Part shown: piece after piece, positions 9,949 to 19,106 of the stretch | Position numbering within the stretch: position 1 is the first letter of the stretch | Layout: each line of letters begins with the position of its first letter | NCBI RefSeq assembly: GCF_000526215.1 | Contig: NZ_JAFQ01000004.1 | Span: 124,001-188,000, forward strand | Direction: 5' to 3' | From: Nocardia sp. BMG51109 | Lineage (GTDB): Bacteria; Actinomycetota; Actinomycetes; Mycobacteriales; Mycobacteriaceae | DNA: 64,000 bases | Position numbers and translations under genes: made by a program | The notes under the pieces: generated by a model | Told to the model about the DNA's origin: nothing | Seen by the model: only the letters and a program-made list of their open reading frames with translations | Databases searched by the model: none

Positions 9949-10809
9949 CTAGCGCCAGTGGAGGGTTCGATGGCGCAGGCCGCCGGTCAGCTGGCCCAGC
10001 AGAATGCCCATCAGGAGCCCTCGTTCCTCGCCGGTGAGGCCGCGGGCGACCGTCAGGCCCATGAGGTCGCGCAGGAGTATCGGCAGGTGGATTTCGGGGA
10101 GGCCGTTGCCGGGGTAGTCGGCGTGCAGGCGGGCCAGGCCGCGGCCGCGGGGGCGGCCCTGGCGCAGGCCGGCGCGGAAGCCGCGGCGGTAGCGGTAGGC
10201 GACCAGGGCGGCGGGCAGATAGCCGACGCGGTAACCCTGACGGTGTACGCGCCAGCCGAATTCGACATCCTCGTTGGCGGGGTAGGTCTCGTCCAGGCCG
10301 CCGGTCTTCCGATAGACCTCGGCGCGGCAGGCCATGCTCCCCGCGACCACCACCGGCACCGCCACGCCCGCCGGCTGGAAGGACTCGGGCGGGGGGACCT
10401 CCGCGACCTTGCGCGGGTTGTGCCTGTTGAGCGTGCGGCCCTCGACGGCCGAACTCACCAGGTCGTATCCGGTCTCCAGAAAGGCGATCAGGCGGCGCAT
10501 CCACTCCGGATACACCCAGTCGTCATGGTCGCAGAACAGCAGGATCTCGCCGCTCGCCTGCTCGGCGCCGACGTTGCGGGCATGCGCCGCGCCCCGCGCT
10601 CCGGACGCATCGACGTACCGGAGGTTCAGGCGGTCTCGTAGCGAATGACCCTCGATGTGCTCGCGCAGCCCGACCGGGGAGTCGTTGTCAGCGACGATCA
10701 CCTCGAAGCTGCCGGAATGATCCTGTCCGGCAAGGGCATCGAGTTCGACGTCGAGCAGCTTCCTGCTCTCGATCGAGGTGACATGAGCCGGGACGACAAC
10801 AGAAACCAA
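9949..10809 (-). CDS. Family 2 glycosyltransferase
   Basis: A 286-residue cytoplasmic GT-A glycosyltransferase. The N-terminal strand is VSVVVPAH, followed by VIVADNDSP, the donor-binding acidic motif in LLFCDHDDWVYPEW, and the late acceptor motif ANEDVEFGWRVHRQGYRVGY with its ED pair. The sugar donor and acceptor are not predictable. The start is uncertain: TTG at 10809 is the only ordinary start giving a complete fold, but an AAGGGAG site lies better placed for a CTG codon four codons upstream. It stands alone between a convergent gene and a 298-base gap. Confidence 0.85.
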   Translation of the reverse strand: MVSVVVPAHVTSIESRKLLDVELDALAGQDHSGSFEVIVADNDSPVGLREHIEGHSLRDRLNLRYVDASGARGAAHARNVGAEQASGEILLFCDHDDWVYPEWMRRLIAFLETGYDLVSSAVEGRTLNRHNPRKVAEVPPPESFQPAGVAVPVVVAGSMACRAEVYRKTGGLDETYPANEDVEFGWRVHRQGYRVGYLPAALVAYRYRRGFRAGLRQGRPRGRGLARLHADYPGNGLPEIHLPILLRDLMGLTVARGLTGEERGLLMGILLGQLTGGLRHRTLHWR

Positions 10810-11107
10810 TCGCGCGCTCAGGACAGCACTCCCTTCGAAATAAGTGGGCGCTCGACCCTACCCCTTTCATGCGGAAGCCGCACTGCGGCGAAAACCACTC
10901 CGCGGCAGCGCGGCAGGAGTGCGGCCGGTCCGGAGCGGAAATCAAAGGTGACATCACGATCCCATATCAGACGAACCGGAAGGCGAGTCGGCCGGGCTCC
11001 GCCTCCGTCCTACCGAATCCTTTCCGACCTGCATCGATGTGCCACGGACCGGGCTGTGGAGAACTCCGTGGCAACGTATCGATTTGTCCGAATCGGCGGT
11101 CCGATTA

Positions 11108-11530
11108 TCAGCTTCCCGAGGCGATGTCGTCGGCCAGCGGCGCAATTGCCGCAATAATCTGTGCCACCAGTTCTGGGGGCACACCGGCATCGGTCAGCGC
11201 ATTGGTGAGATGCCCGGCGACCAGATTGAAATGGTCCATGGTGATTCCCCGGCCCTGATGAACTTGTTTCATCGGGGCACCGGTATACGGCTCGGGACCG
11301 CCGAGTGCCGCGGCGAAGAACTCCACCTGGCGGCCCTTCAACCGGGACATGTTGGTGCCGCTGAAGAACGGCGCCAGCTGCGCGTCCGCGAGCACCCGGA
11401 CGTAGAAGTCCTCGACCACCGCCTCGATCGCCTCGTGGCCACCGATCTGGTCGTAGATGGTGCCGGGCTCGGCGACGGCGGCCGCCGCCGACTCGGCCTT
11501 ACCGGATTTGAACCATGATGTGATACCCAT
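11108..11530 (-). CDS. glbN: Group I truncated haemoglobin (trHbN)
   Basis: A 140-residue haem protein closely matching Mycobacterium tuberculosis GlbN, which acts as a nitric oxide dioxygenase. Shared segments include [34 protein letters not shown] and [18 protein letters not shown]. The proximal F8 histidine is His91 and the B10 tyrosine is Tyr43. The pre-A region is longer than in M. tuberculosis by about ten residues (an Ala-rich stretch after [11 protein letters not shown]). It is a single gene, so it is probably expressed alone; no reductase is adjacent. Confidence 0.95.
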   Translation of the reverse strand: MGITSWFKSGKAESAAAAVAEPGTIYDQIGGHEAIEAVVEDFYVRVLADAQLAPFFSGTNMSRLKGRQVEFFAAALGGPEPYTGAPMKQVHQGRGITMDHFNLVAGHLTNALTDAGVPPELVAQIIAAIAPLADDIASGS

Positions 11531-11672
11531 GGTTCACAGGACAGCACCGAGCGGTTTCGCGGACGTTAGTTGCCGGTCGCGGCGGTTTTTCGGTCAGCAC
11601 CTGTGCGTTACCTCACACTCACAGCGGGGCCGGGCCCGCTGTGAGGATCCCGCCACGGCAGGAACGACTCCG

Positions 11673-13457
11673 TCACGGCAGGAACTCCTGCGCCTTGGTT
11701 TTCGCCCCTTGCAAGACCAGATGCCGGGCCTCGGGGTCGCCTCGCAGCAGCGCCTCGGCGGTGTCCTTCATCTGCTCCCAGGTCGCGTGCGGCGGGATCG
11801 GCGGCATCTCCGGATCGCAGCGAACGTCGAGCAGCACGGGCTCGTCGGCGCTCAGGGCGCGGTCCCAGGCGGGACCGAGTTCGTCCGGATCGTCGACGGC
11901 GAGGGCGGACCATCCGGCGCAGCGCGCCATATCGGCGTACGAGACGTCCGGAAGGTCCTGGGACTCTTCGAATTTCGGCGCCCCGCCCATCGCGCGCAGC
12001 TCCCAGGTGACCTGGTTGAGGTCGTTGTTGTGGAAGACGCAGACGACCAGCCGCGGATCCGGCCACCGCTGCCGGTAGCGGGCCACGGTGAGCAGCTCCC
12101 CCATGCCGTTCATCTGCATGGCGCCGTCGCCGACCAGTGCGATCGCCGGGCGGTCGGGATGGGCGAACTTCGCCCCGATCGCATACGGGACGCCCGGGCC
12201 CATCGTGGCCAGCGTGCCCGACAGCGACCCGCGCATATCCCCGCGCATCCGCAGGCACCGGGCGTACCAGTTGGTGGACGAGCCGGAATCGGCGGTGACT
12301 ATCGCGTTCTCGGGGACCCGCCGCGACAGCTCCCACACCACCCGCATCGGATTGACCGGGTCGGCCGCCAGCATCGACTGCCGCTCCACGACCTGCCACC
12401 AGCGCGCCACATTGTCCTCGATCGTCTCCCGCCAGGACCGGTCCTCCTTGCGCCGGACCATCGAATTCAATTCGGCGACAGTGGTCTTGGCGTCACCGAC
12501 CAGATTCACCTCGGTCGGGTAGCGCATCCCTATGAAGGTGCCATCGATATCGATCTGCACCGCCCGGGCCTGCCGGAAATCGGGCAGGAACTGTGAGTAC
12601 GGGAAGTTCGAGCCGATGATGAGCAGGGTGTCGCAATCGCGCATCAGCTCGTAGCTGGGGCGGCTGCCGAGCAGTCCGATCGGGCCGGTGACGTACGGCA
12701 GATCGTCGGGCAGCACATCCATGCCCAGCAGCGCCTTGGCCACGCCGGCGCCGGTGCGGCCGGCCAGCTCGGCGATCTCGGCCGCCGCCCCGCGGGCGCC
12801 CTGGCCGACCAGGATCGCCACCTTGGATCCGGCGTCGACGATCTCCGCGGCGCGGCGGATCTCGTCGGACGGCGGCATCACCGTCGACCGGATCGGACCG
12901 GGCGGGCTCGACGGGACCTGCTTGAATTCGTGCGTCGGCGGCTCGTAGGGCTCCTCCTGCAGGTCGGCGGGAATGATCACCGCGGTCGGCGCGCGGCGCG
13001 TCATCGCGACCCGGATCGCGCGGTCCAGCGCGTTCGGCAGCTGCTCGGAGACGTTGACCTCGACCAGGTAGTCGCTCGCGACATCCTTGTACAGGCTCTG
13101 CAGGTCGATCTCCTGCTGATAGCTGCCGCCCATGGCGCTGCGCGCGGTCTGCCCGACGAGCGCGACCACCGGGACGTGATCGAGCTTGGCGTCGTACAAC
13201 CCGTTGAGCAGGTGGACGGCACCCGGACCGGACGTCGCCGCGCACACCCCGACCCGGCCGCTGAACTTCGCGTATCCGACGGCCTGGAACGCCGCCATCT
13301 CCTCGTGCCGCGCCTGGATGAACGCCGGCTCGTCGTCGGCGCGGCCGAACGCCGCCACCAGGCCGTTGATCCCGTCGCCGGGATAGCCGAAGACCTGGTC
13401 GACGTTCCATTCCCGCAGCCGCCGCACGATGTGGTCGCCCACTTGTTGCTGAGCCAT
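11673..13457 (-). CDS. Thiamine-diphosphate-dependent pyruvate oxidase/acetolactate synthase-type enzyme
   Basis: A 594-residue TPP enzyme with the usual three domains: N-terminal PYR domain (FGYPGDGINGL, then RHEEMAAFQAVGYAKF with the catalytic glutamate), central domain and C-terminal PP domain with the metal motif GDGAMQMNGMGELL followed by HNND. It resembles PoxB-like proteins more than biosynthetic acetolactate synthases. A strong AGGAGGGG lies just before the ATG at 13457. Whether it oxidises pyruvate or acts on another 2-oxo acid cannot be told. The neighbouring HbpS-like gene is upstream, about 150 bases away on the same strand. Confidence 0.9.
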   Translation of the reverse strand: MAQQQVGDHIVRRLREWNVDQVFGYPGDGINGLVAAFGRADDEPAFIQARHEEMAAFQAVGYAKFSGRVGVCAATSGPGAVHLLNGLYDAKLDHVPVVALVGQTARSAMGGSYQQEIDLQSLYKDVASDYLVEVNVSEQLPNALDRAIRVAMTRRAPTAVIIPADLQEEPYEPPTHEFKQVPSSPPGPIRSTVMPPSDEIRRAAEIVDAGSKVAILVGQGARGAAAEIAELAGRTGAGVAKALLGMDVLPDDLPYVTGPIGLLGSRPSYELMRDCDTLLIIGSNFPYSQFLPDFRQARAVQIDIDGTFIGMRYPTEVNLVGDAKTTVAELNSMVRRKEDRSWRETIEDNVARWWQVVERQSMLAADPVNPMRVVWELSRRVPENAIVTADSGSSTNWYARCLRMRGDMRGSLSGTLATMGPGVPYAIGAKFAHPDRPAIALVGDGAMQMNGMGELLTVARYRQRWPDPRLVVCVFHNNDLNQVTWELRAMGGAPKFEESQDLPDVSYADMARCAGWSALAVDDPDELGPAWDRALSADEPVLLDVRCDPEMPPIPPHATWEQMKDTAEALLRGDPEARHLVLQGAKTKAQEFLP

Positions 13458-13611
13458 CGCCCCTCCTGTCCCTGTCGCGTGGTCCTGCCCGTACCGAGCG
13501 TCCTGGCGTATTCGCGCGGATACCCGCGAACCGGTGGGTCAATCACGGGTGTGCCCGGCCCGGGCACACTCCCCGTGCACAATTCGGACCAGCCGCGTGG
13601 GCCGGGTGCGG

Positions 13612-14019
13612 TCAGCTCAGCCGCTCGACGGCGGCGGTGCCGATCTGGTGATCGGTGATCGAGAATTCCGCACCGGAGACGCCCAGCGCGCCGATGACCC
13701 GCCCGTCCGCCCGGATGATCACGCCGCCCCCGTTGGGGACCAGCGCGGGCACGCCCGACGGTGCCGGTCCGCCGAACAGCGGTTGCCCCTCCGCCCCCGG
13801 CGCGGACATGTGCACGGTGTCGAATCCGAGCGCAACGGCCAAGTCCGCCTTGCGTTTCGCGGAATCCACCGTGAACGTGGGCGCACCGTCCATCCGGGCG
13901 AACGACACCAGGGTGCCGCCGGGCTCCACCACCGCGAGCGAGACCAGCTCCCCCCGCTCGACAGCCGCCTCCCGTCCCGCCGCGATCACGCGGTCGGCCT
14001 CCCCCAGAGAAATCGCCAT
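13612..14019 (-). CDS. HbpS/GlcG-family haem-degrading or haem-binding protein
   Basis: A 135-residue protein of the GlcG/HbpS fold: MAISLGEADRVIAAGREAA, SLAVVEPGGTLVSFARMDGA, and the ending GALGVSGAEFSITDHQIGTA. Members bind haem or small metabolites and often sit beside oxidase genes. The open frame extends upstream, but the ATG at 14019 has an AGGA site about nine bases before it and gives the family's normal N-terminus. It precedes the TPP enzyme gene on the same strand. The function is known only at family level. Confidence 0.85.
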   Translation of the reverse strand: MAISLGEADRVIAAGREAAVERGELVSLAVVEPGGTLVSFARMDGAPTFTVDSAKRKADLAVALGFDTVHMSAPGAEGQPLFGGPAPSGVPALVPNGGGVIIRADGRVIGALGVSGAEFSITDHQIGTAAVERLS

Positions 14020-14071
14020 GGGCGTATCCTCGCATCGCCGGCCGCCGAGGTCACGCTTCGACACCGATCCG

Positions 14072-15103
14072 TCATGGCGCGGGATGGTCGCGGTAGTGCT
14101 CGGCGACGGCGGTGAAGGCCGCCTTGGGTTCCCAGGGCATGTCGGGATAGGTCTCGCCGTGCCGCCCCTCCAGCACCTTGACGATGCCGAAGCCGGCGAG
14201 GTCGAGATCGTCGCGCGGATCGCCGTCGGGGCGGTGCGGAAAGTCGTAGAGCGCGAAGAGGAATACGAAGGCGCTGTCGACGCCTTCGGCCTCGAAGATC
14301 TCCAGTACCTCACGCAGACACCGGGCCTGGCCCTCCTCGTCGCGAATGTAGTTCCCGTTCAGGCGAATCGGCGCACCGGTGTCCGAGTACTCGGCGATCT
14401 CCATGCCGCGCGCGCCCGCATCGCCCGCACCGCGCCAGGTGGCCGCGCCGAATCCGGTGATGGCGACCGGCTTTCCCCGCGCGACCAGGCTGCGCACGCC
14501 CTCCTGGTAGTGATCGGCCACCTGGGCGGACCGGATGAGCTCGACCGACATGATGTCGAAGGGCGCCCAGTCCACGTTCTCCAACGGCACGCAGGCGTAG
14601 GTGATCCGGCCCCCGAAACGTGCGCGCACCACCGCCACGGCCTCGGCGAGGAAATCGTCGAGCCGCGTGCGCATCTCGGTGATCCGCTCCTGTCGGTCGT
14701 CGGCGTTCAGCAGGCCGTCGAGCCGGTCCGGCACAGTGTCGCCGGGCAGGAAGCCGCGATTCATCAGGCTCAGTTCGACACCGGCGACGAAGACGACCTC
14801 GGCACCGGACTCCCGGAACCGCTCGGCCCGCGCCGCGCAGTCGGCGAACAGCGCCAGGATTTCGCCGGGCGTCGACTCCAGCGGGTAGGGCGAGTACCAG
14901 ATCTCCAGCCCGAGTTCGGCGGCGCAGGCGGCGGCCAGGTCGAGCCGGTCCGGATCGCCGCCGGTGATCTGAACGGCGTTGCAGTGCAGGTCGTCTCGGA
15001 TGATCGCCAGTTCCCGGGCGACCGTCTCGCGGTCGAAGAGCTTCCGGGAGGTGTCGCCGCCCCTGATGAAGCCCGTGTCGTAGGTCATTCCCTTGCCCCG
15101 CAT
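14072..15103 (-). CDS. TIM-barrel-like protein of a family often annotated as abortive infection protein
   Basis: A 343-residue soluble protein beginning MRGKGMTYDTGFIRGGDTSR, with alternating strand/helix segments (NAVQITGGDPDRL, LEIWYSPYPLES, VVFVAGVELSLMNRG, PVAITGFGAATWRG, SAFVFLFALYDFPH) that suggest a glycoside-hydrolase-like TIM barrel. I recall related actinobacterial proteins labelled abortive infection protein, but nothing visible supports phage defence. The start has GGAAAGGA upstream. It is divergent from a TetR gene with a perfect palindrome between them, so it is probably the regulated target. Confidence 0.7.
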   Translation of the reverse strand: MRGKGMTYDTGFIRGGDTSRKLFDRETVARELAIIRDDLHCNAVQITGGDPDRLDLAAACAAELGLEIWYSPYPLESTPGEILALFADCAARAERFRESGAEVVFVAGVELSLMNRGFLPGDTVPDRLDGLLNADDRQERITEMRTRLDDFLAEAVAVVRARFGGRITYACVPLENVDWAPFDIMSVELIRSAQVADHYQEGVRSLVARGKPVAITGFGAATWRGAGDAGARGMEIAEYSDTGAPIRLNGNYIRDEEGQARCLREVLEIFEAEGVDSAFVFLFALYDFPHRPDGDPRDDLDLAGFGIVKVLEGRHGETYPDMPWEPKAAFTAVAEHYRDHPAP

Positions 15104-15148
15104 GCGCTCGGTCCTTTCCGTCGGTGCCGTCCCAGGCTATCCACAAAC

Positions 15149-15162
15149 TTGCGTGCACGCAA
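15149..15162. promoter_or_regulatory. Candidate TetR operator
   Basis: A perfect 14-base palindrome, TTGCGTGCACGCAA, lies in the 97-base space between the divergent TIM-barrel and TetR genes. This is the standard location for a self-regulating TetR operator covering both promoters. A further half-like sequence (TTCGCGTAAGC) follows directly. Confidence 0.65.
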
Positions 15163-15200
15163 TTTTTCGCGTAAGCACCTTTATCGGGCATGATGGTCCC

Positions 15201-15839
15201 GTGACGACGAACCGGCCGGGTCTGCGCGAGCGGAAGAAACAGGCCACCCGCGAGGCGCTGCGGGCGGCCGCGCTGCGACTGGCCCTCGAACGGGGACCGG
15301 AGAATGTGCGCGTCGAGGAGATCGCCGAGGCGGCCGGCGTCTCACCGCGGACCTACAACAACTACTTCTCCAGTCGCGAGCAGGCGATCGTCGCCGCCGT
15401 CACCGCCGAGCGAGAGGCCCGGGTGGCGGCGGCGGTGGCGGCCCGGCCGCCCGGCGTCCGGCTCGCCGCCGCGGTCACCGACGCGATCGTGGAGCAGTAC
15501 ACCGACGCCGGCGCGTCCGGCCGCGAGGCGCTGCTGCTGATCACCACCAGCGACACGCTGCGCGCGGCGTTCACCGGCACGACCGCCGCGATGGAGGTGC
15601 CCCTGGCCGACGCGATCGCGGGGCGGCTCGGCACCACCGGCGAACACACCGCCCGGGTGCTGGCGGCCGCCGTGACCGCCGCGGTGCGCGTCGCCCTGGA
15701 ACGATGGCTGCAACCCGCAACCGGTTCGCGCGCAACAGGTCTCGTCGTGATGTCGGGGTCGCTACCGGACCTGCTCCGGACCGCGCTCGACCCCTTGGAG
15801 CCCGCACTCGACGCCGCCGAGCAGCAAGCACGGCGGTGA
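15201..15839 (+). CDS. TetR-family transcriptional regulator
   Basis: A 212-residue regulator. The N-terminal DNA-binding domain is clear: REALRAAALRLALERGPENV, then VEEIAEAAGVSPRTYNNYFSSRE with the expected turn and the aromatic NYF. The C-terminal half is an Ala-rich helical ligand domain without a predictable ligand. GTG at 15201 is chosen as the normal TetR start; longer starts run through the divergent promoter. The last 19 bases, including the stop, are duplicated in tandem just downstream. Confidence 0.9.
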   Translation: MTTNRPGLRERKKQATREALRAAALRLALERGPENVRVEEIAEAAGVSPRTYNNYFSSREQAIVAAVTAEREARVAAAVAARPPGVRLAAAVTDAIVEQYTDAGASGREALLLITTSDTLRAAFTGTTAAMEVPLADAIAGRLGTTGEHTARVLAAAVTAAVRVALERWLQPATGSRATGLVVMSGSLPDLLRTALDPLEPALDAAEQQARR

Positions 15840-15859
15840 TCAGCAAGCACGGCGGTGAG
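15822..15859 (+). repeat. Tandem 19-base repeat at the TetR stop codon
   Basis: The 18-base string CAGCAAGCACGGCGGTGA occurs at 15822-15839 and again at 15841-15858, one base apart. The first copy contains the TetR stop codon and the second repeats it. It looks like a simple slippage duplication. Confidence 0.85.
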
Positions 15860-15940
15860 CCGCCTCGACCCTCGACGAGCTGCGCGATACCTTGCCGAGC
15901 CTCGACGCCGTCCTGGAGCGGGCCCCGGCAGCCGAGGGCA

Positions 15941-16582
15941 TCAGCTCGGTGGCGGACGATCGGGCTCGCCGGTGGCCGGGCGGCCGGGCAGGGGATGCGC
16001 CAGGAATCCGTCGGCGAAGAACATCATCGATCCGCACCGATCGCAGCGGTACGCGTGCTGCTTGACGACCTGCTGGCCCCATTCGCTCGGGTGGTCGGTC
16101 AGCCAGCCGGTCTCCGCGGTCACGAAGCCCAGGACGCCGATGTAGGTGCGCTGCCGCGCGCACCACGGGCAGGACAGGTCCACCGACTCGCGCCTGCGGC
16201 GAATCTCGTTGTCCTCGTGGTCGATCCGGCGCTGCGCCTGGTGGATGTAGCGCATGGCCGAATCGGGCGTCAGCCACTCGGCCTCGCTCCACTCCCCCTC
16301 GTACATCCGGTCGGTGCCCGTCCGGAGATGGGCGAAGGCCGCCTCCGAGCGCCGCACCACGCGGGTGCCGCGCAGACCGCCCTCGACCCGGAAGGTGATC
16401 TCCGCCCGAGAGATACCCGCCGGCAAGCCCCTGGACAGCTTCACTCGCTTGGGATCATCCGCATCCGGCTTGTACACGATCCCCCGGTCCGACACGCCTC
16501 CAAAATACCTGCCGGAACGGACAAGTGGCAGATCTTCGAGGCGCCCGGCCCACGGCCGGCGGCCCGCGCCGTCCCACCACAT
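15941..16582 (-). CDS. Hypothetical protein with two CxxC pairs
   Basis: A 213-residue soluble protein that I cannot assign. The N-terminal half is charged and strand-rich. The C-terminal half has two cysteine pairs, CPWC and CDRC, about 45 residues apart, which could form a zinc ribbon. A helical segment between (YIHQAQRRIDHEDNEIRRRRE) is strongly charged. It lies downstream of the first GT39 gene on the same strand, about 200 bases away, and converges with the TetR gene. The ATG at 16582 has no strong ribosome binding site, so the start could be further in. Confidence 0.6.
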   Translation of the reverse strand: MWWDGAGRRPWAGRLEDLPLVRSGRYFGGVSDRGIVYKPDADDPKRVKLSRGLPAGISRAEITFRVEGGLRGTRVVRRSEAAFAHLRTGTDRMYEGEWSEAEWLTPDSAMRYIHQAQRRIDHEDNEIRRRRESVDLSCPWCARQRTYIGVLGFVTAETGWLTDHPSEWGQQVVKQHAYRCDRCGSMMFFADGFLAHPLPGRPATGEPDRPPPS

Positions 16583-16781
16583 CGGCCGCCGGGCCGATAC
16601 CGGCTCCTACTTCGGTCCATGTCGGCAACCACGCGGCCGCGATAGTGTCGGCTCCCGGCGGTGCGGGTGTGGACGGTGAATCGTGTGGTCGTGAGCTGTC
16701 GCCGACGATTCGGCGCCTGTTGTCCGGCGGTTTCTCGACGCCGACCCGGCCGTTGCGGGGAATTCGGTCGCTCCGCCCGGC

Positions 16782-19055
16782 TCATTCCCGCGGAGCGGTC
16801 AGGTCGTACACGGTGACGCTGTCGATGGTCTGTGCGGTGAAACGTTCGCGCACCCAGGCGGCGATCTCGCCGGAGGCTCGGCTGCCGCTGGTGGCGCCGC
16901 GCATCCCGAACATCACCGAGCCGTCGATGAAGTAGTGGATCTCGTGTTGCGCCACATACTGTTCGAACCGTTCCAGCGTGGGTGACGGATCGGTGCCGTT
17001 GTACCCGCCCATCGCCATCACCGGAGAGTCGATGGCCAGCTGGTATCCGGCGGCGTTGTCGGAACCGATCACGGCGGCGGCCCAGGTGTAGTCGCCCGCA
17101 TCGGCCTGGAGCGCCGTGACGAGGTTCGCGCCGGGCTTCGTCGAGCCGAACGGTCCACCCATCGGTGCGCCGCCGGTCCGACCGGTCGTGCCGCCGGGGT
17201 CGGCCGTGCCCTGCTGTCCGGCGGCACCGGTCGTGCGGGACTGCCCGGCGGTCCCGGCCGTTCCCGGTTGACCCGCAGCGCCGGACTGTTCAGCGGTCCC
17301 GGCCGCACCCGACTGCCCCGCAGTACCGGCCGCACCCGACTGCCCCGCAGTACCGGCCGCACCCGACTGCCCCGCAGTACCGGCCGCACCCGACTGCCCC
17401 GCAGTACCGGCCGCACCCGACTGCCCCGCAGTACCGGCCGCACCGGGCTGCCCCGCAGTTCCCGATTGTCCGGCGGTACCGTCCGTACCCGATGGAGTGG
17501 CCGCACCGGCGCGGCCGTGCATTGCCGGACCACCCCGGCCGTGCATCCCGGGACCGCCTCCGTCCCGGCGCGGGCCGCCACCCGGTCCGGGGAAGCCGAC
17601 ACCCGCCGGTCCCGCGGACGGCATCGCACCGGATTGCGTGGTAGACACCGTGGCCAGCGTGTAAGCAGCCGGGCCCGCCAGACCCGCGACGAGCGCCCCG
17701 GTGACCGCGACGACGGCGACGGCCTTCGGCAGCCGGGTCTGCGCCAACAGCAGCACGGCCGCGAGCACGCCGACCACCACGATCGCGGGCGCCAACCAGG
17801 ACAACCAGTCCGAGGCGCGGCGCAGCAGCTCGTAGGCGAGCACGACAGTGACGACCAGCGCCCCGGACAGCACGGCGGCGGCCCGAATATCCTTGCGCCG
17901 CTGCCACATCAGGCCGGCGCCGAGGCCCACCGCGCCGGCGATCGCCGGGGCCAGCGCCACGGTGTAGTAGGGATGCAGAATGCCGTCGGAGAAACTGAAC
18001 ACCGCGCCGGTGACGATCAGCCAGCCCAGCCACAGCAGCAGCGCGGCCCGCCGGGCATCCGTACGCGGGGCCCGGCGCAGCGCCCACAGCCCGGCCACGC
18101 CCAGCACCAGCGCCGCCGGCAGCAGCCAGGCGATCTGGCCGCCCATCTGGCTGCCGAACAGGCGATCCCACCCGGCGTCCCAGTTGGTGTTGCCCAGGCC
18201 GCCGACCTCGTTGCCGGTGAGCCGCCCGAAACCGTTGTACCCCAACGTCAATTCTACGATGCTGTTGTCCTGCGAACCGCCGATGTAGGGCCGGGAATCC
18301 GCCGGCCACAGCTCGACCAGCACCAGATACCACCCCGCCGACACCACCAGGGCGAGCACCGCGGCCACCGACCGGACGATCCGGGCCCGCCACGGCACCT
18401 GTGCCGCAAGCAGATACACCAGCGCGAAGGCCGGCAGCACCAGGAACGCCTGCATCATCTTGGTCAGGAAGCCGAAGCCGACCGCCACCCCGGCCAGCGG
18501 CAACCACCAAGCGGCGGAATCCTTCTCGATCGCCCGTAGCACGCAGTAGGCGGCCACCGTCAGCAGCAGCACCAGCAGCGCATCGGGGTTGTTGTACCGA
18601 AACATCAACGCCGCCACCGGAGTCAGCGCCAGCGCCGCACCGGCGAATATCGCCGACCAGTGCCCGCCGACCCGCCGCACCGTCGCGTACAGCACGCCCA
18701 CCGCGGCCACCCCCGCCAGCGCCTGCGGCACCAGCAGACTCCACGAATTGAACCCGAACAACCGCGCCGACAGGTCCATCGGCCACAGCGCCCCCGGAAT
18801 CTTGTCCACGGTGATCGCATTGGCCGCATCACTGGACCCGAACAGCATCGCCTTCCAGCTCGTCGACCCGGCCTGCACCGCCGCCGCATAGAACTGATTG
18901 GCCCAGCCACTCGCCCCGAGATTCCACAGATACAGCACCGCCGTCACCGCCAGCAGCCCCACCAGCGACAACCGCCGCCACAGCCGCGCCCGGCCATTTT
19001 CCGGACGCGCGTCCTCGGCGGGCAGATCCACGGGTGCCAGTACGGTCGCAGTCAC
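16782..19055 (-). CDS. GT39 (YkcB-type) membrane glycosyltransferase with minisatellite linker
   Basis: A 757-residue GT-C enzyme that should transfer a sugar from a polyprenyl-phosphate donor outside the membrane. It has about 11-12 membrane helices in the first ~500 residues. The first outer loop has FYAAAVQAG then NAITVDKIPGALWPMDLS, where the family's usual DKPP is DKIP. A Gly/Ala/Thr/Ser/Gln low-complexity stretch of about 130 residues follows, then the conserved soluble C-terminal domain ending VTVYDLTAPRE. The start is chosen as GTG 19055 (GGGAAAG nine bases before); ATG 19076 is possible. A paralogue lies at 28200-30593. Confidence 0.88.
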   Translation of the reverse strand: MTATVLAPVDLPAEDARPENGRARLWRRLSLVGLLAVTAVLYLWNLGASGWANQFYAAAVQAGSTSWKAMLFGSSDAANAITVDKIPGALWPMDLSARLFGFNSWSLLVPQALAGVAAVGVLYATVRRVGGHWSAIFAGAALALTPVAALMFRYNNPDALLVLLLTVAAYCVLRAIEKDSAAWWLPLAGVAVGFGFLTKMMQAFLVLPAFALVYLLAAQVPWRARIVRSVAAVLALVVSAGWYLVLVELWPADSRPYIGGSQDNSIVELTLGYNGFGRLTGNEVGGLGNTNWDAGWDRLFGSQMGGQIAWLLPAALVLGVAGLWALRRAPRTDARRAALLLWLGWLIVTGAVFSFSDGILHPYYTVALAPAIAGAVGLGAGLMWQRRKDIRAAAVLSGALVVTVVLAYELLRRASDWLSWLAPAIVVVGVLAAVLLLAQTRLPKAVAVVAVTGALVAGLAGPAAYTLATVSTTQSGAMPSAGPAGVGFPGPGGGPRRDGGGPGMHGRGGPAMHGRAGAATPSGTDGTAGQSGTAGQPGAAGTAGQSGAAGTAGQSGAAGTAGQSGAAGTAGQSGAAGTAGQSGAAGTAEQSGAAGQPGTAGTAGQSRTTGAAGQQGTADPGGTTGRTGGAPMGGPFGSTKPGANLVTALQADAGDYTWAAAVIGSDNAAGYQLAIDSPVMAMGGYNGTDPSPTLERFEQYVAQHEIHYFIDGSVMFGMRGATSGSRASGEIAAWVRERFTAQTIDSVTVYDLTAPRE
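17311..17445 (-). repeat. 27-base in-frame minisatellite (five units)
   Basis: Five near-perfect 27-base units at 17311, 17338, 17365, 17392 and 17419 encode a nine-residue period (GTAGQSGAA) in the GT39 linker, flanked by more diverged units on both sides. The repeats are in frame and lack spacers, so this is not a CRISPR array. Confidence 0.93.
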
Positions 19056-19088
19056 CGTTCCGATCTTTCCCAGCATTGGTGGAAGCCA

Positions 19089-19106
19089 CCTGGGGCCAGG
19101 CTGTGT
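19089..19106 (-). promoter_or_regulatory. Conserved box upstream of the first GT39 gene
   Basis: On the minus strand the sequence is ACACAGC-CTGG-CCCCAGG. The second GT39 gene has TCACAGC-TAAT-CCCCAGG at 30658-30675. The first heptamer resembles one half of the mycobacterial PhoP box (TCACAGC N4 TCACAGC), but the second heptamer differs. It lies 33 bases before the chosen start. Confidence 0.35.

Noticed and set aside
17311..17445. Regular repeats that might be a CRISPR array
   Set aside because: Units follow each other without spacers, have a period of 27 bases and stay in frame within a coding region.
17268..18539. Antisense open frame over the first GT39 gene
   Set aside because: Arg/Pro/Gln-rich composition produced by the codon pattern and the 27-base repeat of the opposite strand.
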